A stretch of 64,000 nucleotides of DNA from NCBI RefSeq assembly GCF_014641075.1, contig NZ_BMHP01000001.1, positions 1,364,001-1,428,000 of the forward strand, given 5' to 3'. Origin of the DNA: Paenibacillus nasutitermitis. Its GTDB lineage: Bacteria; Bacillota; Bacilli; Paenibacillales; Paenibacillaceae. Both the position numbers and the translations under genes were made by a program. The notes beneath the pieces are model-generated. The model saw nothing but the letters and a program-made list of their open reading frames with translations. It was not told the DNA's origin and did not search any database. Of this stretch, positions 50,480 to 59,516 are shown piece by piece. Numbering within the stretch: position 1 is the first letter of the stretch; every line of letters begins with the position of its first letter.

Positions 50480-51316
50480 ATGCGTACGGAAGTACGGAAT
50501 CGAACGGCTAAACTATTGATTACGCTTATATTGCTTGCGGCAGGCATCCTGATGATTCTTCCGTTCCTTTGGATGCTGTCCACGTCGTTTAAGCGGCCTT
50601 TGGAAGTATTCCATTATCCGATCCAATGGATCCCGCCTTCCTTTCAGTTTGAGAACTATAAGAAGGTATGGCTGGGCAGCGATCCATTCTGGCTGTACTA
50701 CTGGAATTCCATTAAAGTGACCGTGACATCGGTTGCGGGGACAGTGCTGATCAGCTCGGCGGCAGCTTACGGGTTCTCGCGCATTTCTTTCCGCGGAAGA
50801 GACGCGGTCTTCTTCCTTTACCTGGCTACGCTGATGATTCCCGATCAGGTAACCCTGATACCGCGGTTTATCGTGTTTAACTATATGGGCATTTACAATA
50901 CGCACTGGGCGCTGATATTACCGGGACTGTTCATGGTGTTCGGCACCTTCCTCCTGCGGCAGTTCTACATCACGCTGCCAAAGGATTTCTCGGAGGCTGC
51001 CTTTATGGAGGGAGCGGGTCATGTACGGATCTGGCTGCAGATCATCATGCCGCTGGCCAAGCCTGCGCTTGTCTCCCTCATTATTCTGAGCTTCACGCAG
51101 CATTGGAATGATTATCTCAATCCGCTGGTATTCCTTTCGGACAAGAAGCTGTATACGGTCCCGGTTGGTTTGACCAATTTTATTGATGACATGGGAACCG
51201 AATATTCACTCATGATGGCAGCATCCGTAAGCTCCATTTTACCGGTTATTATTCTGTTTCTGTTCGGCCAAAAATGGTTTATCCAGGGTGTCGCTTCAAG
51301 CGGCGTGAAAGGATAG
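50480..51316 (+). CDS. Sugar ABC transporter permease (MalG/UgpE type)
   Basis: The 278-residue protein has six membrane helices (LLITLILLAAGILMILPFLW first) and the EAA motif DFSEAAFMEGAGHVRIWLQI then IMPLAKPALVSLI. It is the partner permease of the preceding gene, 17 bases downstream of it. AAGGGGGTG lies before the ATG. Both belong to the carbohydrate-uptake 1 family. Confidence 0.92.
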   Translation: MRTEVRNRTAKLLITLILLAAGILMILPFLWMLSTSFKRPLEVFHYPIQWIPPSFQFENYKKVWLGSDPFWLYYWNSIKVTVTSVAGTVLISSAAAYGFSRISFRGRDAVFFLYLATLMIPDQVTLIPRFIVFNYMGIYNTHWALILPGLFMVFGTFLLRQFYITLPKDFSEAAFMEGAGHVRIWLQIIMPLAKPALVSLIILSFTQHWNDYLNPLVFLSDKKLYTVPVGLTNFIDDMGTEYSLMMAASVSSILPVIILFLFGQKWFIQGVASSGVKG

Positions 51317-51345
51317 AAAAACAAATAAGGGGAGGAAGTAAAAAG

Positions 51346-52698
51346 ATGAAAAAAATGAGTAGCGGTCTTGTGCTTATGTTGTGCGTAGCCTTGCTGCTGA
51401 GTGCATGCTCAGGAAACAATGGAAATGAAAAAACGGGGGAATCGAACTCCGGCAGCAACAGCGATACGGTTACCCACCTGAAGTTCTGGGGTGCGATTCC
51501 GGAGGAAAATGGTCCGAAGCAGGCTCTTGACACCTGGAATGCGGCAAATCCGGATATTCAAGTCGAGTACGTCCGTTATATCAATGACGAGGCGGGCAAT
51601 ACGAAGCTGGAAACGGCGTTGCTGGCTAAAGGGGAAATTGATCTGTTCATCAATTACAGTATGGACAAGCTGGTCAAACGCATCCAGGCTGGAATGGCCG
51701 AGCCGCTGGACACTTATGTGCAGAACGACAGCTTCGATTTGAAGGACCAGTTCGGCGAAAATGCCATCGTCAAGATGGAAGACAAGACGTATTATATTCC
51801 CGCTATCATTCTGAATGATTTTGTCTCGATCAATAAATCGATGCTGGATGAAGCAAATCTGCCGATTCCTACCGATTGGACCTGGGACGAATATGTGTCC
51901 TATGCTTCCAAGCTGTCCAAAGGCCAAGGCAACGACAAGGTGTGGGGATCGTTCGTGAATGGCGCCCAGCCAAAAATCTTCGAATATATGGATAAAGCCG
52001 TCAAGACGGAGCTTGGTGCCAACGCCATGTACAAGGAAGACGGCAGCAGCAACTTCGATAATGCGGCATTCAAGAAATATCTCGATGTCATGTTCCAAAT
52101 GGAAAAGACGGATAAATCGCAGCCGCCTTATGCAGAGGCGAAAATGTCCAAGATGGAAGGCTCGCGTATGTTCCTTGGCGGCCAGGTTGCCATGAACTGG
52201 GTCGGTACGGCAAGTCTGCGCGACATCAAGAACCTGGAGAGCTATCCGCATGACTTCGTGACGGCATTCGCTCCTCCACCGAAGATCTCGACATCCAGCA
52301 AAAATATCGGCGGCGGCACAGGGTATCTGGATTATGTCACCATCAATTCCCAAACCAAAAATAAGGATGCAGCCTGGAAATTCATGAAGTGGTATGTAAC
52401 GGAAGGCAACGAGCCGTTGATTGCAGGAGGACGGGTTCCTGCCTGGAAGCATGCGGATCAGGACAAGGTAGCTGAGTTGATTCTGGGCGACAACGCAGAG
52501 AAGCTTTTTGATATCAATTCGTTCAAGGCGGTTGCTTTTGGCGTGAAAGATTTTGTGGTGGATACGAAATTCGACAAATATCCCGAGCTTCAAGTAATTA
52601 CTAACGAAGAAGGCGAACGTGCGCTGATCGGCGACGAGACGACTGCCGAGGCTGTCGCCAATATGAAAAAACGGGCCGATGAGCTGCTCGGGAAATAA
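51346..52698 (+). CDS. Extracellular solute-binding lipoprotein (family 1)
   Basis: The 450-residue product has a lipoprotein signal ending in LLLSAC and a Gly/Asn/Ser-rich linker, then a periplasmic-binding fold of the family 1 type (LKFWGAIPEENGPKQALDTW, IDLFINYSMDKLVKRI, YIPAIILNDFVSINKSMLDE, later AMNWVGTASL and NSQTKNKDAAWKFMKWYVTE). It delivers a sugar to the two permeases. The gene follows both permeases, an order seen less often than binding-protein-first. GGGGAGG precedes the ATG. The sugar cannot be named from sequence, but the operon's NanE and ROK genes point to amino sugars. Confidence 0.92.
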   Translation: MKKMSSGLVLMLCVALLLSACSGNNGNEKTGESNSGSNSDTVTHLKFWGAIPEENGPKQALDTWNAANPDIQVEYVRYINDEAGNTKLETALLAKGEIDLFINYSMDKLVKRIQAGMAEPLDTYVQNDSFDLKDQFGENAIVKMEDKTYYIPAIILNDFVSINKSMLDEANLPIPTDWTWDEYVSYASKLSKGQGNDKVWGSFVNGAQPKIFEYMDKAVKTELGANAMYKEDGSSNFDNAAFKKYLDVMFQMEKTDKSQPPYAEAKMSKMEGSRMFLGGQVAMNWVGTASLRDIKNLESYPHDFVTAFAPPPKISTSSKNIGGGTGYLDYVTINSQTKNKDAAWKFMKWYVTEGNEPLIAGGRVPAWKHADQDKVAELILGDNAEKLFDINSFKAVAFGVKDFVVDTKFDKYPELQVITNEEGERALIGDETTAEAVANMKKRADELLGK

Positions 52699-52717
52699 AA
52701 AAGGGGGAAATGCGACT

Positions 52718-54115
52718 ATGAATACGGAAACCTATCGTTATTCGGCCGACGTGCCAGTTGTTGCGGACATCGATGTGCTTGTAGTGGGAGGAGGGCCGGC
52801 GGGTATCGCCGCCGCTCTCGCTTCTGCCAGAGCAGGCGCGAGGACAGCGCTTGTGGAACGTTACGGATTTCTGGGGGGGAACGCGACAGCAGGTCTGGTC
52901 GGCCCTTTCATGACCTCTTTCAATGGCGACAGCAGCGAGCAGTTGATCAAAGGCGTATTCGATGAGCTTGTATCGCGTATGGTCGAGATCGGCGGCGCGA
53001 TCCATCCGCGATATGTGGATGCAGGTACCTCATATGCCGGTTTTTTCCAGAAAGGGCATGGTCAGGTAACGCCTTTCGATCCGGAAGCCGTCAAGCTGGT
53101 CGCTGCGGAAATGATGGAGGAGGCGGGTGTGAAGCTGTTCCTGCATTCCTTTTTCATGGAAACGATCGTCGGGGACGGCGGGGTTGAAGGAGCCATTATT
53201 CTGAACAAATCCGGCACTCAGGCAATTCGTGCCAAAGTCACGATTGATTGCAGCGCGGATGCCGATGTCGCATTTCGGGCGGGCGCAAAGACCGAACAGG
53301 GGCGCGTTTCCGATGGACTGACCCAGCCGATGACGATGTTCTTCCGCATTGCAGGTGTGGAGGATGAGAAGGTGGAGCAGTATATCCTCGATCATCCCGA
53401 TGAGATCAGCCCTTTCTCCGATATTGTGGAAGCGGCCCGAAAAGCAGGCAAATGGACGATCAACAAGGATCAGATCGGATTATATAAGACAGTTCAGCCC
53501 GGTGTATGGCGGGTCAACACAACACGCATATCCGGCAAAGACGGGACGAAGGTGGAAGATCTGGTCCATGCCGAGCTGGAAGGAAGAAGGCAGGTATTCT
53601 TCCTGATGAATTTCTTCCGCGCGAATGTGCCCGGGTTCGCGAACGCTTCTCTCGTGGATACCGCTTCACAGGTCGGAGTCAGGGAGACGCGCAGAGTGGT
53701 CGGCGAATATATGCTGACGGCGGAGGATCTGATAACAGGCAAGCCCTTCGACGATGTTGTAGCTTTATATTCTTACCCGATCGATTTGCACAGTCCTACC
53801 GGCGGTTCGGTGGAATTTGACGAGAATTTCCATACAGCCAATGTTTATCAGCTGCCATACCGTATCCTGGTTCCGGTAGAGACGGAAGGTTTGCTGGTAG
53901 CCGGCCGTTGCGTATCCGCTACCCATGAAGCGCATGCGGCAATACGCGTCATGCCATGTGCGTTCGCACTCGGCCAAGCGGCAGGCGCAGCTGCAGCAAC
54001 GGCTGTGAAAACCAGCTCCCGTCTGCGGGATATCGAGATCGGCATTCTTCAGGAAGAGCTGATCAGACAGGATGTTGTGCTGCCGCAAAATCTGAATCTG
54101 GGAGCAAGGGACTGA
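52718..54115 (+). CDS. FAD-dependent oxidoreductase (PF12831 type)
   Basis: The 465-residue protein starts with the FAD dinucleotide loop VLVVGGGPAGIAAALASARA, then ARTALVERYGFLGGNATAGL, and has a late LVAGRCVSATHEAHAAIRVM and AFALGQAAGAAAATAVK segment. These features define the PF12831 group (a glycine-rich flavoprotein family often linked to sugar clusters). The reaction is unknown; by position it may oxidise the imported sugar or a derivative. AAGGGGG lies 10 bases before ATG 52718, in an operon between the binding protein and a Gfo/Idh/MocA gene. Confidence 0.88.
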   Translation: MNTETYRYSADVPVVADIDVLVVGGGPAGIAAALASARAGARTALVERYGFLGGNATAGLVGPFMTSFNGDSSEQLIKGVFDELVSRMVEIGGAIHPRYVDAGTSYAGFFQKGHGQVTPFDPEAVKLVAAEMMEEAGVKLFLHSFFMETIVGDGGVEGAIILNKSGTQAIRAKVTIDCSADADVAFRAGAKTEQGRVSDGLTQPMTMFFRIAGVEDEKVEQYILDHPDEISPFSDIVEAARKAGKWTINKDQIGLYKTVQPGVWRVNTTRISGKDGTKVEDLVHAELEGRRQVFFLMNFFRANVPGFANASLVDTASQVGVRETRRVVGEYMLTAEDLITGKPFDDVVALYSYPIDLHSPTGGSVEFDENFHTANVYQLPYRILVPVETEGLLVAGRCVSATHEAHAAIRVMPCAFALGQAAGAAAATAVKTSSRLRDIEIGILQEELIRQDVVLPQNLNLGARD

Positions 54116-54175
54116 TCGCAAGGTAAATAACCGCCGCAAAGACGCATGCATGATCAGAAAGAGAGGATGGACAAG

Positions 54176-55186
54176 ATGGAAAAAATGAGAACCGCTGTCA
54201 TTGGATTGGGTGTGATGGGCAGGCAGCATCTGCGTATCTACAAGGAAATGGAAGGCGTAGAGCTCGTTGCCGTCCACGACATCAATGAATCATACGCACG
54301 GCAAGTAGGCGAGGAATATGGCGTACAGGCAGTCAGCAGTGCCGAGCAGCTGTTTGCCATGGAAGAACTGGATGCGGTCAGCATCTGCACCTCTGATGAG
54401 CATCATTACGCCCTTGCGAAGCTTGCCTGCAAGTACGGGAAGCATGTACTGATGGAGAAACCGCTGGCAACTGATATCGGACAGGCATCAGATATCGTCA
54501 GGATGGTCAGGGACTCCGGCATTGTAATGATGGTCGGTCACACGCTGCGCTGGGATCCGCGTTACTACCGTGCCTATGAGGCGGTTCGGGCCGGAAGCAT
54601 CGGCGCTCCCTTGCATCTGTTCGCCAGAAGGCTGAATTCTTACGCCAACGGCAAACGTATTCAGGGAAGAACAGGAGTCCTGATGTTTCTTGGCGTGCAT
54701 GATATTGATGCGATCGAATGGGTGACAGGTGACCGCATTGTTGAAGTGTACACGGTAGAGGTCAGCAACCGCCTGAAGGAATACGGTACCTCCGACGCTT
54801 CGCTATCCACTCTCAAATTCGCATCGGGCGCGGTGGGGCTGTATGAATGCGGCTGGGTGCTTCCCGATCATTATTCGGAAATCGATGCCAAGCTGGATAT
54901 TGTCGGCACCGCTGGCGTTGTGAATGTCCATGTGCTGGATCAGAATATCAAGGTGCACACCGATACGCGGGAGCATTATCCCGATACCGCCTACGGGGTG
55001 GAGTTGTATGGCCGGATAAGCGGGATCATGCGGGAGGAGCTGGCCTCCTTCGCCCAAGCGGTCCGCAGCGGCGCCAAGCTGCCGATCTCCGTAGAAGAAG
55101 CATACCGCGCCGTCTATATCGCCGACTGCATGGAACGTTCAGCGCGGGAAGGAAAGCCGGTCAGTATAGGAAGTGAGCTGCCTTGA
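54176..55186 (+). CDS. Gfo/Idh/MocA family oxidoreductase
   Basis: The 336-residue protein has the NAD(P)-binding fold ([57 protein letters not shown] with the conserved EKP) and the C-terminal substrate domain ([37 protein letters not shown] with the usual HxxD). It should oxidise or epimerise a sugar or inositol-like ring using NAD(P). ATG 54176 has GAGAGG 9 bases upstream; two earlier ATGs do not fit. Its stop overlaps the NanE gene's upstream TTG by four bases. Confidence 0.9.
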   Translation: MEKMRTAVIGLGVMGRQHLRIYKEMEGVELVAVHDINESYARQVGEEYGVQAVSSAEQLFAMEELDAVSICTSDEHHYALAKLACKYGKHVLMEKPLATDIGQASDIVRMVRDSGIVMMVGHTLRWDPRYYRAYEAVRAGSIGAPLHLFARRLNSYANGKRIQGRTGVLMFLGVHDIDAIEWVTGDRIVEVYTVEVSNRLKEYGTSDASLSTLKFASGAVGLYECGWVLPDHYSEIDAKLDIVGTAGVVNVHVLDQNIKVHTDTREHYPDTAYGVELYGRISGIMREELASFAQAVRSGAKLPISVEEAYRAVYIADCMERSAREGKPVSIGSELP

Positions 55187-55188
55187 GA

Positions 55189-55872
55189 ATGAATCTTGCG
55201 TCCCTCCAAGGCAGAATCATTGTTTCCTGTCAGGCGTTAGATAATGAGCCCTTATACGGTGCCGATCATATGGCGGCCATGGCCCGTGCAGCCGAAGCCG
55301 GAGGGGCGGCAGCGATCAGGGCTAATACGCCGGCTGACATCGCTGCGATCCGTAAGGCAATTAACTTGCCGGTGATCGGATTGTACAAGCGGGTTTACGA
55401 ACAGTCGCCGATCTATATTACCCCTACAATCACAGAGGTACGCGAGATTGCCGAAGCGGGCGCCGATATGGTGGCTTTCGACGCTACAAACCGGCAGAGG
55501 CCGGATGGCTTATCGCTGTCTGCTTTCATTGCCGCTATACGCCTCGAGTTCCCCGGCCTGCTCCTGCTTGCCGATGTCTCCACCTTCGAAGAGGGAATTC
55601 AGGCTTTCGATCTGGGCTGCGAAGCGGTCTCGACGACGCTCTCGGGATATACGCCCTACAGCAAGCAGCAGTCCGGACCGGATGTGGAGCTGGTTCGCTC
55701 TCTGGCAGGCTTATCGGGACGACCGGTGTTTGCGGAGGGCCGTATATGGACACCTGAGGAATGCATGGCTTGCCTGAATGCCGGCGCGTACGCGGTTGTA
55801 GTCGGGACGGCGATTACACGGCCACAGGAAATAACGCGGCGGTTTGCCCATGCTGCTGCTGGTCGGGCATGA
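55189..55872 (+). CDS. nanE: N-acetylmannosamine-6-phosphate 2-epimerase
   Basis: The 227-residue TIM-barrel protein follows Nan[99 protein letters not shown] and [20 protein letters not shown]. It interconverts ManNAc-6-P and GlcNAc-6-P. The catalytic Lys (IGLYKRVY) and Glu (AEGRI) are kept. A TTG at 55183 overlaps the previous stop and is an alternative start; ATG 55189 is used here. Downstream NagA/NagB are not in the window. Confidence 0.9.
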   Translation: MNLASLQGRIIVSCQALDNEPLYGADHMAAMARAAEAGGAAAIRANTPADIAAIRKAINLPVIGLYKRVYEQSPIYITPTITEVREIAEAGADMVAFDATNRQRPDGLSLSAFIAAIRLEFPGLLLLADVSTFEEGIQAFDLGCEAVSTTLSGYTPYSKQQSGPDVELVRSLAGLSGRPVFAEGRIWTPEECMACLNAGAYAVVVGTAITRPQEITRRFAHAAAGRA

Positions 55873-56855
55873 GCGGACTGGCTGTCGGCGTGGACATTGG
55901 TGGGACACGGATCCGCACCGCTCTGGTGGAGCGATCCGGCCGTATTGTGAAGCATCAATCTGTACCGACTCCCGCTGCACTTCAACGTCATGAAGTCATG
56001 CAGGCTGTTCTTCGGAGCATCAGCTGGATGATCGCTCAGGCGGAGGAGCTGGGACGGGAGGTCAAAGGCATCGGGATCGGCAGTGCCGGACAGATCAATG
56101 CGGACACCGGTATTGTTGAATTTGCAGTGGATACACTGCCGAATTGGCAGGGAACCCCAATACGCCCGTTGGTTCGTGAGCTATATGAGCATATTCCGGT
56201 TTGGGTGGATAACGATGTGAACGCTCTGGCGCTTGCGGAGAAGGTGTACGGGAAAGGTCAGGAATATTCGCATTTCGTATGTCTGGCTCTGGGAACCGGC
56301 ATAGGAGGAGCTATCGTGGAGTCGGGCCGGCCGGTAAGGGGCTGCTTCGGTGGGGCAGGCGAATTTGGACATCTGTCGGTTAACTTCGAAGGCCCCCGGT
56401 GCAGCTGCGGCAATTACGGCTGTCTGGAGCTTTATGCTTCGGGGACAAGCATGGCAAGACTGGCCCGCGTAGAGCTTGAGAAAGCCGGACGTCTCGGTCA
56501 GGCTGAGATCGACCGTTATTCGGCGCATGAGCTGCTGCGTGACTGGGCAGCAGGGGAAGAGCCCGCGTCTATAGCAATGACTACCGTCATTCAGGCACTT
56601 GCCACAGGCATAGCAAGCATCATTCATATCTTTAATCCGCAGGTGGTCTTCATCGGCGGTGGCGTGGCGGATGCAGGAGAGGCGCTGCTGACTCCTTTGC
56701 GCGAGGAAACGCACGAACGCACATCGCCAAAGATGAGCGAAGCCTGCGAGATTCTCCCCATCTCCTTGGGGAGCCGCGCCGGAGTTATGGGCGCTGCCGC
56801 CCAAGTATGGACAGAAGGCGGCAGCAAAAGCATTGTCAATATGGATGGAGTTTGA
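55869..56855 (+). CDS. ROK family sugar kinase, possible N-acetylmannosamine kinase
   Basis: The 328-residue kinase has the phosphate loop [20 protein letters not shown], the catalytic Asp in [39 protein letters not shown], and the ROK zinc motif in [18 protein letters not shown] (Cys-x-Cys-G-x2-Gly-Cys). It has no DNA-binding domain, so it is an enzyme, not a ROK repressor. Next to NanE it most likely phosphorylates ManNAc to ManNAc-6-P. Its ATG overlaps the nanE stop (ATGA). No strong ribosome-binding site is seen, so coupling is likely. Confidence 0.9.
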   Translation: MSGLAVGVDIGGTRIRTALVERSGRIVKHQSVPTPAALQRHEVMQAVLRSISWMIAQAEELGREVKGIGIGSAGQINADTGIVEFAVDTLPNWQGTPIRPLVRELYEHIPVWVDNDVNALALAEKVYGKGQEYSHFVCLALGTGIGGAIVESGRPVRGCFGGAGEFGHLSVNFEGPRCSCGNYGCLELYASGTSMARLARVELEKAGRLGQAEIDRYSAHELLRDWAAGEEPASIAMTTVIQALATGIASIIHIFNPQVVFIGGGVADAGEALLTPLREETHERTSPKMSEACEILPISLGSRAGVMGAAAQVWTEGGSKSIVNMDGV

Positions 56856-56950
56856 GGCGGCCCTCGGCGCATGAATTGCAGATGGGCTGGAAAGCCTAAT
56901 CCCATAACGGCAAAAGGATGAGCAGCGCGGGCGCGCATCGCCGAGCCGCC
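56856..56950 (+). other. Predicted structured element after the sugar operon
   Basis: Directly after the ROK stop, GGCGGC(CC)TCGGCG at 56856-56869 can pair with CGCCGAGCCGCC at 56939-56950, with a 2-base bulge. Inside, ATGGG (56882-56886) pairs with CCCAT (56901-56905) around a small GG/CC hairpin. No T run follows. It may protect the 3' end of the operon's mRNA, or be an unnamed RNA. Confidence 0.35.
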
Positions 56951-57056
56951 TGCAGGATTTCCGGTACGCGAGCAGCCTGATATGCCGAAAGAACACAGTC
57001 CAGGGTTGGGCGATATGCAGCATTAAAAGAAGCAATCGGATTAAGGAGGCATATAG

Positions 57057-57356
57057 ATGAGCGAAGAATTTCTCAAGGAACATTCGAGAGTCTATTCCGA
57101 CTTGTCAACGGTGGAATCTCAACAAAATGACCTGGTGCTTGAAGAGTTCCCGGAAGGTCCTTACGGCGCATCCATAATCTCCGAAAATCTCGGAAAAAGC
57201 ACGCCATGGCGGATATCCCAGCGGACCTCACATCGCTTTGATTATGAAAATCACGCCTTACATGAAGGCATCAATCGCGGGTACCCCGGACAAGATGTGT
57301 TCGATTCCGACATACCGGATACCGTCGACAAACCAAGAACAGATGAAGCCGAGTGA
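57057..57356 (+). CDS. Hypothetical protein, 99 residues, hydrophilic
   Basis: The protein is acidic and without signal peptide (EFLKEHSRVYSDLSTVESQQ, VLEEFPEGPYGASIISENLG, ISQRTSHRFDYENHALHEGI). The pattern resembles small cytosolic proteins seen across Paenibacillus, but I cannot name the family. AAGGAGG lies 8 bases before the ATG. It ends before a strong hairpin at 57368. Confidence 0.72.
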   Translation: MSEEFLKEHSRVYSDLSTVESQQNDLVLEEFPEGPYGASIISENLGKSTPWRISQRTSHRFDYENHALHEGINRGYPGQDVFDSDIPDTVDKPRTDEAE

Positions 57357-57367
57357 TATGCATATCT

Positions 57368-57410
57368 ATCATTAAACCCCCAGCCTTCTCAAGGGCGGGG
57401 GTTTAATGAT
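57368..57410. terminator. Terminator-like hairpin
   Basis: ATCATTAAACCCCC and GGGGGTTTAATGAT form a perfect 14-base-pair stem with inner GCC/GGC pairing. No T tract follows on either side beyond the stem's own TTTAA, so it may act by stem strength alone. Confidence 0.6.
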
Positions 57411-57587
57411 ATGAGAAACGTCTGATAGCAGGAAACCAGATTTTTTGCCACAATGGATGCGATCCATAGCTGAAACCCTTAGCCGTGTGCAAGGGTTAAT
57501 TTGGAATTTCCGCTCAGAATGCCCATTCAGATTTCATCCTTCTAAGATGAATCCGTTATAAGGTGGCCGTTTAGCGCTTTATTTATT

Positions 57588-58604
57588 CTAACATTTAACT
57601 GATTCGCCCTGGTGGAGCCTAATATCGTTTTCCCACTGCATTCGTATCGATTTTCCGGAAAACAAATCCTGATTGTCCGATACCTGAACATGCAGATGCG
57701 GTTCGCTGGAATTGCCGGAATTGCCGCATTGACCGACAGTGTCTCCTTTGGCAACTTTGTCGCCGGCTTTTACCGTAACCGATCCTTTCTTCAAATGAGC
57801 CAGAAAGCTGTATTCCCCGTTGCCGTGATCAATGACGACCACATTCCCCGCAGGCTGGTCAGGATTCATTTGTCCGGGTATATTATCATCGATATCGTTC
57901 ACGATCTCGACCACTTTCCCATCCTGTGGCGCTGAGATTTCCTCGCCGAATGCATAATAACTCTCGTTTATTTTTGGATCGCCATTATATGAATAGCCAT
58001 CCTTTACCTGGATCATATCGCTGGCATAACGCTGCGTTTCCTCTTCGTAATGATAATTGGCCAGAACATTCTCCCCGCCCCAGTATACGAACCATTCCCC
58101 TTTGAATGGCAAACTGTACACCCGTTTCGTCGGTGAGGAGTCCGTCTCCGGAAAGCTCTGCAGCGGTATGGCCTGAAGCATTGTGATTTCATTTTTTTCG
58201 CCCATTGTGAAAATCAAACCCAGTTTTTGATCCTGATTCGTAAACGTAACGTATTGCCCTTCATTCACGGACAGCTTCGATTCCGGTTTCCATGATTCAA
58301 CACTGACCATAATTTTTTTCAGTTCCGTCTCCAGCTCCGCCAATGTCAACTGTTGCTTGAATGCTTCACTTAATTGTTCATAAATCTTCGGGTAGTCGCC
58401 GTCCAGAAGAGCTTGTGCAACTTGCTGCGCATTGAGCTTTGCTTCTAATATATCTGGCTTTGTGCCTGAATTTCCTGGCGTATTCGATCCAGCCTTACCG
58501 GCTGATTCAGCAGGCGGTCCTGCTTCCGGTTTCTTATCACCGTTTCCGCAGCCCGTCAGAACCACAGCCGTTAACGCCAATGCTGTAAATAGTTTGATTT
58601 TCAT
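57588..58604 (-). CDS. M23 family metallopeptidase lipoprotein
   Basis: The 338-residue product has a lipoprotein signal (LALTAVVLTGC). Residues 50-140 form a DUF3887-like domain (AQQVAQALLDGDYPKIYEQL, SEAFKQQLTLAELETELKKI). The C-terminal half is an M23 peptidase with the RYASDM aspartate, VVVIDHGNGEYSFLAHLKKG, AGDKVAKGDTVGQCGNSGNS and EPHLHVQVSD (HxH). M23 enzymes cut peptidoglycan cross-bridges. ATG 58604 is preferred although its ribosome-binding site is weak. It is divergent from an OmpR-type two-component system, and TTAAGA repeats lie between. Confidence 0.88.
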   Translation of the reverse strand: MKIKLFTALALTAVVLTGCGNGDKKPEAGPPAESAGKAGSNTPGNSGTKPDILEAKLNAQQVAQALLDGDYPKIYEQLSEAFKQQLTLAELETELKKIMVSVESWKPESKLSVNEGQYVTFTNQDQKLGLIFTMGEKNEITMLQAIPLQSFPETDSSPTKRVYSLPFKGEWFVYWGGENVLANYHYEEETQRYASDMIQVKDGYSYNGDPKINESYYAFGEEISAPQDGKVVEIVNDIDDNIPGQMNPDQPAGNVVVIDHGNGEYSFLAHLKKGSVTVKAGDKVAKGDTVGQCGNSGNSSEPHLHVQVSDNQDLFSGKSIRMQWENDIRLHQGESVKC

Positions 58605-58682
58605 TCTCGCACCATCTTTCATTAGTATGTAATCATCATATCCTTCTAATCTTATGACCCTCAGAACAGGGTCTTATTTCCG

Positions 58683-58722
58683 TCTTAATTCCGGCTTGCG
58701 ATAAATTAAGATTCCGTTAAGA
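58683..58722. promoter_or_regulatory. OmpR-type response regulator boxes
   Basis: TTAAGA at 58706-58711 and 58717-58722 are direct repeats with an 11-base period; TCTTAA at 58683-58688 is a third copy in reverse. They lie in the region shared by the M23 gene and the response regulator, upstream of a -10-like TAAAAT (58754-58759) whose -35 (GTTCTC) is poor, as expected for an activated promoter. Confidence 0.6.
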
Positions 58723-58793
58723 CAGCAGCCGTTCTCGCAGGTCACAGGCATGGTAAAATATAAGCACACGCATGCCAAAGGAGAGACTACGAA

Positions 58794-59516
58794 TTGAACA
58801 ATGGTTCCATTCTTCTGGTGGACGACGAGCAGGCGATTCTTCAGATGCTGGAGACCGTTCTGCGCAAAGAAGGTTTTGTCCACATCGACAAAGCAACTAC
58901 GGCGGAAGCGGCTATTACTTCCTGTGAGCAGCATCATTATGATCTTATTTTGCTGGATGTGACGCTTCCGAATATGAGCGGTTTGGAAGCCTGTCCTTTT
59001 ATAAGGCGGATCACGGAAGCACCTATTTTGTTTTTGAGTGCGAGGGCAACGGATTTTGATAAGCTGTCGGGATTTGCCGTAGGCGGCGACGATTATGTAA
59101 CGAAACCGTTCAACCCCCTTGAAATCGTGGCACGCATCAAATCGCTTCTGCGTCGTTCGCGCAAGCATGCAGTGCCTGCGAGAAAGCCGGCTGGAACGGT
59201 GCACGATTTTGGCCGTTTCCAAGTCAATGAGACCGCTGCCAAGCTGCGGGTTCAGGGAGTTCCTGTAGGATGTCCTCTTCTTGTTTTTCAATTGCTGCTG
59301 TTCTTTTGCAAAAACCCGAATCGGGTGTTTACAAAAAGCGAGCTCTACGAGCGGGTCTGGGGCGACCAGAGCATCAGCGACGATAATACCGTAATGGTTC
59401 ATATCCACCGCATACGCGAGAGGATCGAGACGGATCCTTCGCAACCGGAATTTTTGGTTAATGTCCGGGGACTGGGTTACAAGCTGGTCTGGAAGGAAGA
59501 CGCTCATGAACGTTAA
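58794..59516 (+). CDS. OmpR/PhoB-family response regulator
   Basis: The 240-residue protein has a receiver domain (SILLVDDEQAILQMLETVLR, phospho-acceptor in LILLDVTLPNMSGLEAC, Lys in DYVTKPFNPLEIVARI) and a winged-helix DNA-binding domain (FTKSELYERVWGDQSISDDN, TVMVHIHRIRERIETDP, then VRGLGYKLVWKE). The start is TTG 58794 with AAAGGAG 10 bases upstream; no ATG fits before the receiver fold. It overlaps the kinase gene by 11 bases. Targets probably include its own promoter and the divergent M23 gene. Confidence 0.92.
   Translation: MNNGSILLVDDEQAILQMLETVLRKEGFVHIDKATTAEAAITSCEQHHYDLILLDVTLPNMSGLEACPFIRRITEAPILFLSARATDFDKLSGFAVGGDDYVTKPFNPLEIVARIKSLLRRSRKHAVPARKPAGTVHDFGRFQVNETAAKLRVQGVPVGCPLLVFQLLLFFCKNPNRVFTKSELYERVWGDQSISDDNTVMVHIHRIRERIETDPSQPEFLVNVRGLGYKLVWKEDAHER

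Noticed and set aside
51409..52593. A 394-codon minus-strand frame opposite the solute-binding lipoprotein
   Set aside because: It is a shadow of a well-supported gene; no start signal or motif.
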